From NCBI GenBank assembly GCA_009869945.1, contig WIXG01000407.1, positions 1-62,455 on the forward strand: a stretch of DNA of 62,455 nt, in the 5' to 3' direction. Shown one piece after another: positions 1 through 46,250 of the stretch. The notes beneath the pieces were generated by a model. It worked only from the letters and a program-made list of their open reading frames with translations. It was not told the origin of the DNA and did not search any database. The DNA comes from Mesaphorura yosii (lineage: Eukaryota > Arthropoda > Collembola > Poduromorpha > Tullbergiidae). Made by a program: the position numbers and the translations under genes. The first letter of the stretch is position 1, and each line of letters begins with the position of its first letter.

Positions 1-1700
1 CTCTCCAACGACAGGTCGTTGGTCGTAATGAGGGCAGATTTGGGGTTGCCTTGGGACCCTCTACATCCCCCGAAAGTTTGGTTCGGGTTTGGCATCGGAC
101 GACCTGGTGACCCTCCTTGTAAGTGGTAGTCATCCCAAAGAATCAAGTGCAGACTGGGACGAGACCATCAGCCTCCCGGCACTTGGAGAAAGCCAGTGCA
201 AAGATTTCGGATCCACTTCAATTCCCGCTTCAGTTGTATTCTGTCTGAAATGGAACCCTCGGAAAATAGTTCAGGTAAAATTATGACGTGCCCCGTAATT
301 ATTCTCGGGACATGAACGCCAGCGCCCAATGCGATGGCCACAGAAGAATTTTGAGAACGCGAACGCAGTGACTCAGCGACAACTCAGTTGGATGTTATCT
401 CTTTAATCCAACATTTGCTCCAAAGTTAATATAAAGGGTTATTTATTTATATTCTACTCAAACACGGAGTATGAAAGAAAAGTTGAGAGATGAGTTCCTC
501 AGGGATTACACGATGTGACAAAACTCATTTTCCAACACAGAAGCACCAGGATTTCCAGCATGGACTCAAGTCAGGGTAACAGACGACACGACACACGCCT
601 TCCGCGTTCTCTGTGCTTAAAAAGGGCCGACGACCGACCAAGCTAGGCCCGGCCGGTGCTAGATTTCCATTTGTATATTTTATGTTCCACTGTAATAAAT
701 GTGGGACTACGACGAGTCAAATCCATACGCCAGCCTGTGGACTGACCCGCATGGCATCTCGAAATTCGTAAGCGTGTCCCGTGAAATGCGAAAGCGAATC
801 GGCACAGAAGCATCAGGAATAAATCATTTAATTTATGAAGTAAAATGAACTTACTTTCTTCTTGGCCTTTTGTTTCGCTCGGTCGTTCGCGGAGTACAAG
901 ATCTCACTAGTTATGTTGGACATCAGTCATCATTGCTAGCCAGTCACAAGGCACTAATCAGCGACGTTAAATTGCCATCGGCCCTGACATCTTGTCATTA
1001 GTCTTTGACTTTTGCTAACTCATTCATTAGCACAACGTATGCTCAGTAATCATTCCTCGTACAATAAAGCCTTAAGTGCATTAAATCTTGATCTCCAATC
1101 CAAGTTGGTAGTTGGTGTTGGCGGAGATCCTGGATTCTCCACAAACTAATTAAATGCGGCACCTTTTGTGTAGTTTGAGTAAATAATATTATGGACAATG
1201 GGCTGGCTAATGCGTTTAAATCATTCGCAAGTTTATTGAATCCGCACGAGACTAGAAACTTAAAACAGTTCGTTTCTTAGAGAAGTATTCTATTCATAAA
1301 TATTAATTGCGTAATAGATTATTGCAAATCTTCGTATAAATAATTTCGTTAGAATTATGTATTTTCTAGCATCTGAACTTGGAGTACTTAATTAATACCG
1401 TGCACTCGCACTCGCATTAAAGAAATCATAAAGCAATTAAGTAGTCGTCTTGTACAAATTGAGCCGTACAGAAACGTAGCTCATCACTTGCACGTGACGC
1501 TGAATTGTGACAACAAAATCAGTCAAGACTTAAGAGATCCACAGAAGTAACAAGAATACCTTACAAAATGTTGAAAATGTAACCAATCAGATGCTAACTT
1601 CGAGTTTTTTTTATATAATAAGAAGATAGAAACGGAAACTTCTCAATACTGAATATTAAATCAAGATCCTGCGTAGGCAGCGGTCAGTGGAGTCTGAAAT
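1..1700. other. intergenic region downstream of max-1, with LTR-like stretch
   Basis: No conserved protein was recognised. About 480-1135 has promoter/poly(A)-like elements: a TTAAAAAGGGCC stretch near 617, AATAAA at about 694 and CAATAAAGCC near 1061. It also has a small GATCTCC/GGAGATC inverted repeat at about 1090-1130. This resembles a decayed retroelement LTR on the plus strand, but I could not find matching ends or a target duplication. The 65-codon open frame at 89-286 has no recognisable motif. Confidence 0.25.
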
Positions 1701-1702
1701 TA

Positions 1703-1708
1703 TTTATT
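1703..1708 (-). terminator. possible poly(A) signal of max-1 (AATAAA)
   Basis: Reading the minus strand, AATAAA lies about 325 nt past the stop codon, a normal 3' UTR length. Hexamers of this kind are common in AT-rich DNA, so use of this one is a guess. Confidence 0.3.
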
Positions 1709-2031
1709 CCTCGTTCTAATATCAAATGTAATCTTATTGAGAAAATATTTCTATTCCATTCCTTTTATCATTGGCTTATGTTTAAATTATACTCTCTGCA
1801 GTCTGTCAAGTCAGATTCTGCTTTATCAATCATCATCTGAAGTTGAACTGTTTCTTCCTCCGTCAAACTTCTGTAAATATCAGGTTCTAGGGCTTCGACG
1901 TGCCGAGTCGTTCCTTTGCATGGCGTTCACTGCTCGTGCAGTCCGAGGTGATGAGTTTCCAATATCCGTAACTCCTATTTCGGGTAGGTATTGGCATTAT
2001 AAAACAATGAACCTTCGAAAGTCATATTCAT

Positions 2032-35245
<33,214 letters not shown>

Positions 35246-38200
35246 CTGTAACACAAAAGAGAACCAAAATTAAGTAAATGCTGCTGGCAAAAAGTAGCAA
35301 AGTAGTATAATATAGCAAGCAGTTTGGCAAGCATGATGCAATTTCATAATTCATAAAATTAAGGATCGCAGATCTTCGCAAGAAATGGCAGCTGAGTCGC
35401 ATTTTGACGAGGTGAGTCGAAAATGTCACTCAAAATGCAAAGCACAATGTTGACTGGTTTATGGCGTCATTATTTTGTGTGTTGGCAAGTGTAGCCGAAA
35501 CCCAGAACAGAATCTGAGGCATATTCCATGTATAGCGGATTGAATTGCATGCCCAAGGCCAGGACTCCCATAAAATTTGAATTATTAATAAACGAGGAGG
35601 AAAGCACCAACATAAAGTGGCGCATTCAGTAAATATTGCAAAAATAAAGGCAGGCATTAAAATACTACTTCAAGTTTTGCAATTCCGACGAGACAAAGGC
35701 GCAGTCGTCTCTTTTCGAAACGTCCTTCCGCTTCTGTCGTCCCGTCTGTCTTGTACAGATCATATTTAATTGCCGTATCTCAACTTGATGCGATTCATTC
35801 GTCCGTATTTTGGCTTCGAAATTAAAAAGAGAAATGAAACGAATCAAGCGAAATGAATGTAATAGCATAAAAAGTTCGTTTTTAATGACATTTTGTGTAC
35901 GCCAGGCTGCCAGCGAGAGTTTATGCGAGTTCCAACTGTTAACCATAAGACTTTATGTCTAATAACTTGGTCATTGCTATTATTATGAGAAAAGACAAGT
36001 CAATTCAAGTGAAAAGTTTAATTTTGTCTCTTTCTCTTTTTATTATTGCGGCATAAACATAAACATGAAGGGCACGCTGTGCTATGCTGCGACAGAAGGA
36101 CAGCAGTGGCGCAGTAAAAATATCCTGCTGGTCCAAATCTCCGAGTCTCGAATTTATTTACGTTCAGCCACTCCTGGCGCGGTCTGGCAGGTCTAGTTGG
36201 ACGAATAGCGAGTGCCATGTAAAAGAGAAGGGAATCAAATCTCGAGTCAAAGGCAGAAAGAAAGGGCAAAAGTCAAATCGTAAACTGGAGAAATTCGTAA
36301 TTCGTATTTCGCTTTCGCTTCGCAGCATGGACACGGAAATAGAAAAAGAAGGAATAAAAGAAACAAGAAACACAAATAAATACAAAGTAGATGCAAGTGA
36401 CATGAGAATGTGCGCGGCTTAATTTATCAAGTTTATTCAAAAGTCAACAACAGACTCGCGAATTCTGTTGGACGTTGTCTTGGAAGAAGTCGTGCTAAGC
36501 CGGGCGTGAAATAATTGCTTTCAATACAGAAATTAGCAAAGTAATTTCCATTTCGTTCCAAGAAGGCTTTCAAGAAGTTTATAAAGAGAGTTAGATTCCT
36601 GGAACGAATATCCAATGGATTTGCCGGCCTGGCACTGTATGAAAACCTTCTGCTTCTCTCTTGCGATGATAATTGCAATTCATGCATTGATCTACTTTTT
36701 GCATGACAGCAAGGCACGGCACGGGCGACGTGGCCAGCGGAAATGCAGATGCCTGCTCGCCGAAGTTCAGCCTGGCCTTGGCACGAACTCGTTTTCCAAG
36801 AAACCATCCCGTGGGCTGGTCTGGGCTTAGTTTGTTCGTTAAACTATCATTAAGTCCTCATCCTAACGTGATAATCCACACTGCAGGTTGGCAAACTGCA
36901 AACGTGTTATTACGTTGAATTGGTTAACTGTGAATTCGGAAAATTGTGAGATTAGCTGTATCATTTCATGTGAAACGCGAACATCGTGCAAGCAATCGAA
37001 CGAATAACCTTGCAACACGGCCCCTGGAGTACTTTCCCGTGTGCTTACTCGTAGTCTCGCAACTCAGTTGCTCATTAATTGAATCAGTAATGTCTTCTTT
37101 TCACGTAATTAAGCGCCACAACCTGCCTCGCATAATTCGGAGAACCTACAGCGAATTTCGCTCACTGCCACAGCATGCAGGCATGCATGACGTAGCTCAC
37201 TAATAACGACTAACATTGACATTCATGTTGAACAATTATTTTTAATATGGGTATTTGCAGCACGATTGGAGAACTCTTGCTAAGTTTAAACTTCTCATTA
37301 CGCAATTCCAGGAAATAGGAAATGAAACTGCACTGCAGCTCAACTCAACGCGATCCGATCCAAGGAAGGAATTTTCTGTCACTTAATTAACAAGTAAGTT
37401 TGTCAATTATGAATTTAGTGCTCTAACTTCCTTTTCACCGCACGCTGCAGTAATTCCGAATTAACTCGGACGGGCTGACAAGTTCTTCGTCGCGGGTGCA
37501 CAAAGTTGTCGACAGGCACTCGTCGCTTTAACTTTTCTAATGTGAATGAATGAACTCGGAGGTCGTAAGCAAGTAAAAAGGATTTTCAATGCTGGAGTTT
37601 GTGTGTTTGTGAGGATGAGTAAAGTTGCAGTAATAATGTCTCATTAGATAAGTTAAAGAAAGTGAAACTCTCCAGCAAGATGTCTTCCTTCACTTTCATT
37701 TTCATTAGTTCATTTAGCTGTCCGTCCGTCCAACTACGGGCTAACATTTCGTCGTCTGTGATTCACCGCGCTGAAAGCGCGACTCGAAAGCGAAGAGAGA
37801 AGCGAAGCGAAGTGTCTTGAGACTTCTGTTTGGCTTGAACGCATTATCGAGCTCTGATCCCGCAGAGAGAAAGCCGTGGAATAAAAATAATGATGCAGAC
37901 CGAAGACAAGCTGAGCATGGGACGGCGACAAGCGTGTTGCTGGCTTTTTAGAGTTTAATGAGCGCACTGCGCTGAACTGCAGTGAGGAAACTGGCAATAA
38001 GTTAAAAGGCATGGATTCAGAATGTCTATTTTTCAAATGCACTGCCAATTTCTTATTCAAGACGCCGTGTCATGTGCTTTTAATACGACTGTATTCAAGA
38101 ACACGATTAAACCATTACGATACAAGTAAAACCTGCTTGTACTTCCAAAATAGCTTGTTTTACTCTTTCTTAGCATTTTGGCATTGATTTCGAATCTCTG

Positions 38201-40056
38201 CAATAGTGCATTATTACTTCACTCGAACTCTGTGACCGAAAGACACATAGCAAGACATACATGTTTCTCTTTCTTCAGTAGGTACAAGAAAAGAAGCGAT
38301 TTGTAGCAGTTGTGTTGCACTCCAAGTCATAAAAGGGTTCAGTGCCCGCTTATTTTCTAAAGAACATATTTTACAGCGACGGCTTACCGGACTTGGGGCT
38401 TGAACTCGCGTTATTTCATGGTACTCGAGGGAATTAAAACAAACTTAAAGCCAGACAGGGAAGGAAAAATTATTTCGAACAAAAATAGTGGCGTCTACTG
38501 CAACTCCACAGCGCTTGCTTTGCTTTGAGTTGGGCGACGTCGCACCGACTATTTGACTACTATTGATTGCCAACTCAATTCAATTACTAACGATTTTGGA
38601 AAAATGAACTTTGAGTCACAACAGTCGCAGCCATCGGTTTGAAGAGATGCAGACATTTTCCAATTCATTTCCGTCAACAACCACGGCTGATGCTGACTTG
38701 CTGACAGTATCAGAATTCATTTTCGAAAGTCTCCCCAGCAAAATACAAAATGGTAACATGATGCTAATGTGAAAGATTTCCAACGAGAGCTAGAAAAGCG
38801 TCACACTTCGAGTGAAACCTTAAAATGCATTCTTGCGTTGAAGTTGCAGGATCATGGACTCTTTTCTTCCTGCCTTTTCTGAAATCCCCAATAATAAGTT
38901 AACAGTTTCATGTTTTCTCCCTTGTTGTCTGAGCCTTACTCGCGCTGTCTTCTTTCATTTCCCCTACCTTTCCGTGCCATGCCTTGCCATTGCCAGACTC
39001 GAGCTTGCCTGCCAAGCCAGCGGCTTTCTCCCTCAGCTGGGCTGGAAATAAACTTCGATCTGCTCAGGATGAGTCATCGTCTGGAGAGTCCATGAGCGAG
39101 CAAGGCGCAGGGATGGGAAGGTTTGCGGGTTTTGCTTGTACAGCCTGCACTGTGCAGGTCTTGAATGAAAGGAGCTTCACCATTATTTGCCCATCGTGAT
39201 TCTGAATCGGTCGATGAATAACCGGTTCAATGAAATATTAGCAGAAATGGGCACAATATTGCACTACTCCATTTTATCAGTATGAAATGATAAATTCCGT
39301 TCTCTCAAGCCTCAATACAATGGAAATTAGCACATAATTTGTGCGGGTTGGCACGCAGCGGAGTGAATTCCTATTTATGATTTAAACACAAAGTTTGAAA
39401 TTCAATTCACCAATTCCTGTGTGGATTTTGGGTTTATGTTTTGTTGTCTCACCGACATAAATTCTGAATAAAGTCCGACTATGACAAGCGACGGTACAAA
39501 AGGAAAAGGAATTTGGAGCACGACAGCACGGTTTGTGTGCAGCACAGTAAATTGTAATTTGGTACAGTGGAAAGCCCATGAAACATTGTTTGCTGGTTGT
39601 TCGCGATCTCTCTTCCCTTTCTTTTTGTGACAACTTCTTTCTTATCTGCTTGAGTTATTGTGCACCGAATTTTTTCACTTTCTCCACTTCTCATTCAATA
39701 ATGCAGGCACTGCCAGTACCCTTAGCATTCCATGGCACGGCGGTTGAACGCGAAAGAGAGGAAGGAGAAGGGAGATAAGTCAAGAGAACCCATAATGGAT
39801 TGCATTGTCTGAAGTTGTGCAGAAATTTATAAAACATGAAAGCCCTCGTGCTTGCTATTTCTATTCCTTCCGCACAAAATTTAGTACTGTCTGTGCTATA
39901 TTTCTTCCATGGCCGTGACGAGCCTTTCGCTTTTCGCACTCCCGAATGTATTACAAGGAAGAAAGTCAGTCGGGCTCATGTTGCTCAGGTCAGTTTCGGG
40001 TTACACGCGAAAACGACGACCGAGCGACCAACGACAAGCGACATGCATTAGCCAAA

Positions 40057-40122
40057 GCCAAAACGTATCCCAAAGAAACCGAAGCCCAAGCCAAAACGTA
40101 TCCCAAAGAAACCGAAGCCCAA
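40057..40122. repeat. tandem duplication, 33-bp unit x2
   Basis: Two identical 33-bp copies (40057-40089 and 40090-40122), starting GCCAAAACGTATCCCAAAGA. A shorter related GCCAAAGCC lies just before. As 33 is a multiple of three the open frames through it repeat 11 residues, but nothing suggests translation. Confidence 0.85.
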
Positions 40123-43100
40123 GCCAGAGTTAGAGTTCGTGCTCCGTGCCGAATATTGAATAGCTAATAGCAATAGCAAATGTAGTTAAATTTGAATCTA
40201 TGATGGATTACGTAAGTTTTTGTTGACTTATGCAAACACACGATCCGCAACGTTGTGCGTGAGGTGCATGCATTACGTACGCTAAGTAAACAAAACCAAA
40301 TCTAATACTCATGTCACAAGTCTTCGTGACCAGAGCACATAAGAAGCGTAGCCTTGTCTGGCAGGCAGGCAGAGGTAAGTTCCAATTTACAAGTAATTGA
40401 CTCCGCCATGCGGAAACGTTTAAATTGATGACTCCATTAATCCTCGCGTTTGACTTTGGTTGGAGTTGGCCCTTTCGTTAGCAAATGAACAATGACATGA
40501 GGTTCGAAATTCTGTTTGGTCTGTGAGGCTCCATCCTATTTTCAAATCGAACAACAAAACTTTGTCGGTATTCTCTATTATTTCATAGAGAGGTCTACTC
40601 AAGTTTGAGGTCCATGACTGGAAGATTTCTATTTTTCTATCTGGAGCAAAAGTAAAATTCTACAGTCAAGAAAAGGCAGCAGCGCCGCAAGAGATCGAGC
40701 ACGAGTCCAAGCACGTTTCTCATCGATCCAATGCGGTTGGATGCTCGCTCAGAAATACGCATCCAGCGCCACGCTCCGACCTGAATCGGAGCTTCTCCCG
40801 GGAAATGTAAAGACTCGACTTTCTCCCGCCAGAGGGAAGGAGCACGTCGTGGCTCAGTTTCAATCCTTTCGTGCTTTCTTTCCAGGAACAAACTACACAA
40901 AGAGAAAGGACTGTGCTTTGCTTAAAGGAATCGCTTCGAATTACGCTCGCTGACATTCATTCGCATTCGCAAAGAAAGACTCGCCATTGTATTGAATTCG
41001 ACGAGTGGAACCGAGGTGCAAGTTTTACTTTGCAACAAAATCAAATCAGAGGTTGCTTTTTGCGGAGGCATGACGCAATCTCGATCGGGTTTCCGTTACC
41101 CTTATTAATTCCATGAATCCGAAGGTTGTTATATTTGATTTCTTCGGACCACTCGCCTAATTAAATTCCCAGGAACCCAGTCATTAATTAAAATCACACA
41201 ACTTTGTCCTTACTTGCTTGCGTGCGTGCGAGCATTCATTCGTCCACTAATTTGTCGAAAGTTTAAAGGTCAGAGTTGACAAACTAGCTAGCTGAGTGGT
41301 AATTATACTTGGACATGCATTTGACATATTTGATTTTGATTTGGAAATGCCGACCCAAGCTTTCATGCTCGTAAATTATTCTCAAGTACGTCTGCACTGG
41401 GTCGTCCGGTCCGGCTAATCTCGACAACGTCGACTGTGACGGAAATCCTACTCGGCCCATGAAATCATTACCTTTCGTTTCTTTTCGTGTGAAACCACAA
41501 TCAATAATGATTGTTTAATGCAATGAGTCGTCTGCCCCTCGTCGTCGCTCTTTCAGGTGAAAGCGTAAGTGCTGTCGGTAATGGAAGCTGATCCACTGTT
41601 CAGAATGAAAGATTTATTGAATCGGCAACGCGGGCGCAGTGCCCGTGTGCATTAACGATCTGTCGATGACATTTTACCCTTTCAGTGCTTGAAGCTAGAG
41701 TACACAAGTACGTTTTATCAAGGCAGCATAGTGCAGGACATAAATAAGCTTGAGATACAATCACTAAATCGTTCGCCGTTAACATTCTTGCACTCACGGC
41801 AGGTCAACTTGTTCGCTTGGCTTAACGTTGGTCGGTTGCTTCGAAGAAGAATAAAGTGACAACTCGTACGTTCACATGCGCGCGGGCAAGCCTCGTTTAA
41901 TCCCGTCTCAGCTTACTTCTCAAGTATCGACTTGTTAAAGAATTCGTCTTACGTGTAAGCAGTCTCTTTCTCTTCTGCACATCACGCTTTCGCACTTTCC
42001 TCGCTCGGAGTAATAATTCTATTGTGCTCTCCCGTCTAACAAAGCTAATGGATGCGAAATAAAGGGCGGAAAAGATAAAAATGTGCGTTACTGTCATTAA
42101 AAAGTTTAAGAAAGAGATAAAAGAAGGCAAGGCGAGAACGATAGGAGTTTTATTCATCTTCATCCTTATAAAGTCATAAATCTCTTTCGGCTTCCGAAGC
42201 TCACTTTCAACGCATCGGGAAATAAGGCGTTTTCCTTCCACGTTCACGCCACACTCGATCCTGGCAAGCCATAATGGCATGGCCAGGCTTAAGACTTTCA
42301 CCGCTCAACCGCTGCTGGACTCAATTGAAAATGCCATAAATTGTTATTGAGAATTACCATTTTCCATCATTTATTCCCTTCAGTACATTATTCGGATCCA
42401 CGACTTTATGTTCACTGTAGCCAAGAACCAAGTTCAATGGCAACGAAGTGCGTTCATAAATATCTGGCGTCTTGAATAAACGGACCGGGAAAATTGACAA
42501 GAAATGCAAAGCGAAATGGATGTTCCGAATCAGAATTCACCATTCTCAATGCGCGCTTGTCAGTCCCGGCCAAGCAAAGCAGGGCGAAGAGGCTTAAGGC
42601 GTGAGGGCTTTTCTCACAAAGAAATCTGTGCACGTGTGTGCATTCAAAAGCCACGCTAAAATGATGAAGTGCTTCACATTTCACACGCGTTTCCACGTAC
42701 AAGAAAGAATGGGCTCTTAAGTATGTTCTGGAAAGTGTCTCCATTCACTTTGCTCTCTGCTTGCCAACCGCTCGAAAACGGAAAACCAATACTTGGTTTC
42801 ACACTGCACTTCTGCACTCTCAGTGGACTTGAGGTTGAGGGATAATCGGTGGTGGAAAGTTAACCTTTTATGTGGGAGAGCGTAAGTAATGACTCCCACA
42901 GCCGTCATAATGGAGACACATTGGGACGGGATTTCATTCATCTCAATCTCGTAATAACAGTCTAGAAGCGCAGTACGCAGCGCATATAATTTTACCGTGA
43001 TAGAATAAAACTTTGTCCACACTTTGTCCATGTGTATGTGTGGCGTGTCGAATTTGTTCTCAGCCACCATTTGCATTTTATTTTATGTGTTTAGTTTCAA

Positions 43101-43900
43101 AGTCGTGTGTACTGCAAGTTCGTTTGTTGTGGCCACTGCATTCACATTCTCATTCGCATTCACGTTGGTCAAATGTGTACGCTGCAATTACAAGTTTAAT
43201 TTACTTCCCACGGCAAAAAAGACGTGCGCGACTTTCATGCATATTCATAAACACTTCAGTCCAAAAGCACAGTTGAACACAAAGCACTTTTCACTCGGCT
43301 ATTTAATCTCTGTGCTTGTATCTGTTGAGTATGCAAATACTTCCAGTATTTTATGACTCGCCCTTAAATTAGATAGAACATAGAGAGAAAGTGGAGGAAT
43401 TCTAAATGCTGCAGGCAGGAGCCTGCTGCCTGCTCCGGGTATTTATGTTTATTTGATTTGGCCGTCAGCGTAACTTCGGCTTGGAAATTCGTCTCGAACT
43501 CGACTGGAAAATAGAGTAGTGAAGCAAGCAAGAGCATTTAAATCCTGAGACCCAGCTTTGCCATGTTCAGCTTGGGCCTGTTGCTGAAAATGAAGTCATA
43601 AACATATTGTGCTGCTATCTTGCATTTGCAATAAATTGGATTCAGCCTGAATTAACAACTTGGAGTCACAACAAAAGTTACAATTGGAATGTCTTTCCAT
43701 TGTAGACCCAGGTTCTGCAGGCAAAAACAAAGTGAAGCCACCACCAACACTTTGTGTCTGGTATTTGAAAACTATTTGCTTGAACCAGACGGTAGGAAGT
43801 TGAGAAAAGCAGCGTGCACTCAAAATTACAATTGCGACCTACAGAAATCAAAAGTGTGGATTGGAGTTTCCCAAATCCGAATCATTGTGCATAGAACGTG

Positions 43901-43930
43901 AATTTAATTTTCATTTCTGAAAATTAAATT
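43901..43930. repeat. perfect hairpin, 13-bp arms, 4-nt loop
   Basis: AATTTAATTTTCA at 43901-43913 and TGAAAATTAAATT at 43918-43930 around TTTC. Perfect pairing, A/T-rich. Confidence 0.75.
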
Positions 43931-44325
43931 AGAAAACGTACTTCAAAGCAATTGACCGACAAGAAGATTTCTGATTCCAGCGTGGAATGCCGCGTGTGAG
44001 TCGTCTGCTTCGATTTATTCATTGTCATTGAACCGAAAGGAATTAAGAATTTATGATCTCGAGTCTCGACTCGATCCAATCAACGAAGCTTTGAATAAAT
44101 TCATAATTTCAAGAAGTCAGCTTACATTCATGAGTGTCGACTCAACTCTAATTCCGGTGACGAAGCATTATGAGTGTCAAAGAAGAAATGTGACTGAACG
44201 AACAACTGGGAAGATTTAGGAGCTGATTGAAGGGGAAATAAGAAAAAAGTATTTATTTCGCCGAAGGAAAGCGAAGACGCGTGTATAAACGAAATCTAAG
44301 TAGTCACACGAGGAAAAAGGAGGGG

Positions 44326-44356
44326 AAACGAGATCAAGTTCCAAGTGATCTCGTTT
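44326..44356. repeat. inverted repeat, 11-bp perfect arms
   Basis: AAACGAGATCA at 44326-44336 pairs with TGATCTCGTTT at 44346-44356 across a 9-nt loop. Confidence 0.7.
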
Positions 44357-46150
44357 TCGTTGTCAAGTAAGGCAGGAATCAGCAAATGAAGCGAGATGCG
44401 AGAATCGTGAGGATTATTGGATGTAGATACAGTTCCCAAGGTAATGCGATTGTAAATCCATGTGCGTGTGGAGGAGATTCACTTTTACTTGACTTCCATT
44501 TACACTTTATGCATTTTGTATAAGCGCGAATGATAAACAGATAACAAGACGACGGCCGACAGTGAGCAACACTTTCCCCAGGATTCTTAATCTGAACCAA
44601 AGTTGAACTCTGTTACCAGTACACGAGAATTGTTCCAAGGTGTGTGGAATATTAATGCCGCTGCCAATCTGGGATCTGAATCTGAATCCGGCCTTTTCCA
44701 TTCCGCGGCCAAGAAGTGATCAATCAAGTGAAGCTGTCGAATTCCTCACCCGAAATGAAAGTAATAGGGAAAAGGAGCGGAACACAAAAGAAGAGAACAT
44801 CGTCGGAGATTTCCTCAATCTAATAATAGGCTTGTGTAATGCGACTTCCTAATCCTTTCCCACTTCCTTGTTCAGCAACTAAAATCGTCGTAGTCATCCT
44901 GTTTTAGCACCACTGGGACTGATTTCACTTCCAGTGCAAATTTTCACGGGAAAAGAAAGTCCCGTGCTGCTGAATGTGTGCACTGCACAATGCACAATTA
45001 CGATTACTCTCTGATGCCGATTCCCGATCCAGTATTGATTTTCATTTTATTCTCGCTTTTCCACCCTTTCTCCAAATGCTCATCGTTCCATAGTGTCATT
45101 TCGACATAAATTGTCGGTTCGAGCTACACGACTGTCTTGTGTTGAGATAAGTGTGTCCACAAATGCACGATGCACGTGGCACGCCGTACTTTCACATGCT
45201 GACCAAACTTTCGTGCATACAGCACATTACGATTACGACGCGGTGGTTGCCGCAGACTGCATTTCATACTTGTAAATGAGAAAGTTTTGTAAACCACAAG
45301 CACCTTGCACTTTGTACCGAGCATTAGGCTCGAGCATTGCTGGCCAGACCGCGAGCATGTGCATGTGTGCAAAAAAGAGCGCATGTAATATTTTATCTTA
45401 TTTCGCTAAATACATGGTCTATATTCGCCAGCTCGCTGCATGCATTATTTATGGAACATGTATGTGGCCAGCCTCGTATGAAAGTCCATTTATCATTCAC
45501 CACAGCGGTGCGGTGGTCTGACCTTCTACCTTAGTTTGTAGTTAGCATGTTCCCTTGTCCGTACTTTGGGGTTTCAGTTCGGTACTTTCACTCCCATAAA
45601 TCTTACTTATAAAAAGCGAAACAGCATTACCTAAATATGATACATGATTTCTTAAAGTCCGACTGCCCAGAGCGTTCAACTTTCTTCAACATAGGAGAAC
45701 TTGCTTGTGGGTAATTCTTTAGACGACAAACGACATTTGCATGCGGGCTTTGAATTCTAAAGTTATGTCTTTCTTGGCTCTAAGTATTAATTATTCCATT
45801 TAACTTATTAACTTAGGAACTAACAAGTTTGGCTGGCCGTTTGGACCATATAATGTAGAATGGAATTGTGAGGTCCCTGCAGACAGTTTAAAAGACAAAT
45901 AAATTCTGAAAGGCAGTGCGGGCACTTAAGACGTGTCATCCTCAAGTGGTGTCATCCAATTTTGCCCATAAATATATTATCTTTAAGAAATATGGCCACT
46001 TTCAGTATGTCAGCCGGAATTTACATCTTGGGTCAACTTGCTCCTTGCCTATTCCTCCAGTACTTGCAGCAGATGGGGTTGGAATATCGAATTTCTTTAT
46101 GCTACAGACTGAAACCTCCACCAAAACGGTTGATGAATCGGCGACTTGCC

Positions 46151-46207
46151 AGGAAACCTATTGTAATTGCGCATTGTGCACCAAAAAAGTTCAAGCTTCT
46201 CCTCAGC
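46151..46207. repeat. diverged duplicate segment A (3' flank of receptor remnant)
   Basis: 46151-46190 matches 47741-47780 at 32 of 40 aligned positions, and similarity continues with a 2-nt gap into TTCTCCTC. It lies about 45-100 nt past the receptor stop codon. The pair suggests an old tandem duplication. Confidence 0.55.
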
Positions 46208-46250
46208 AAATTATAAGCTATAATTACTCATTGTCCGCTCAATTATTGGT

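Larger units (their letters stand above)
35246..46250. other. upstream intron or 5' flank of max-1, first part
   Basis: Eleven kilobases with no recognised exon of max-1 or of another gene. The exon that should precede the coiled-coil micro-exon (family block resembling KIRELLA.K) was looked for on the minus strand and not found. Contains a 33-bp tandem duplication at 40057 and hairpins at 43901 and 44326. Confidence 0.6.

Noticed and set aside
89..286. 65-codon open frame at the left edge
   Set aside because: No motif and overlapping open frames; possibly part of a decayed element, but nothing supports translation.
38380..38440. tRNA B-box-like GAGTTCAAGCC on the minus strand
   Set aside because: No A box or cloverleaf stems could be paired around it.
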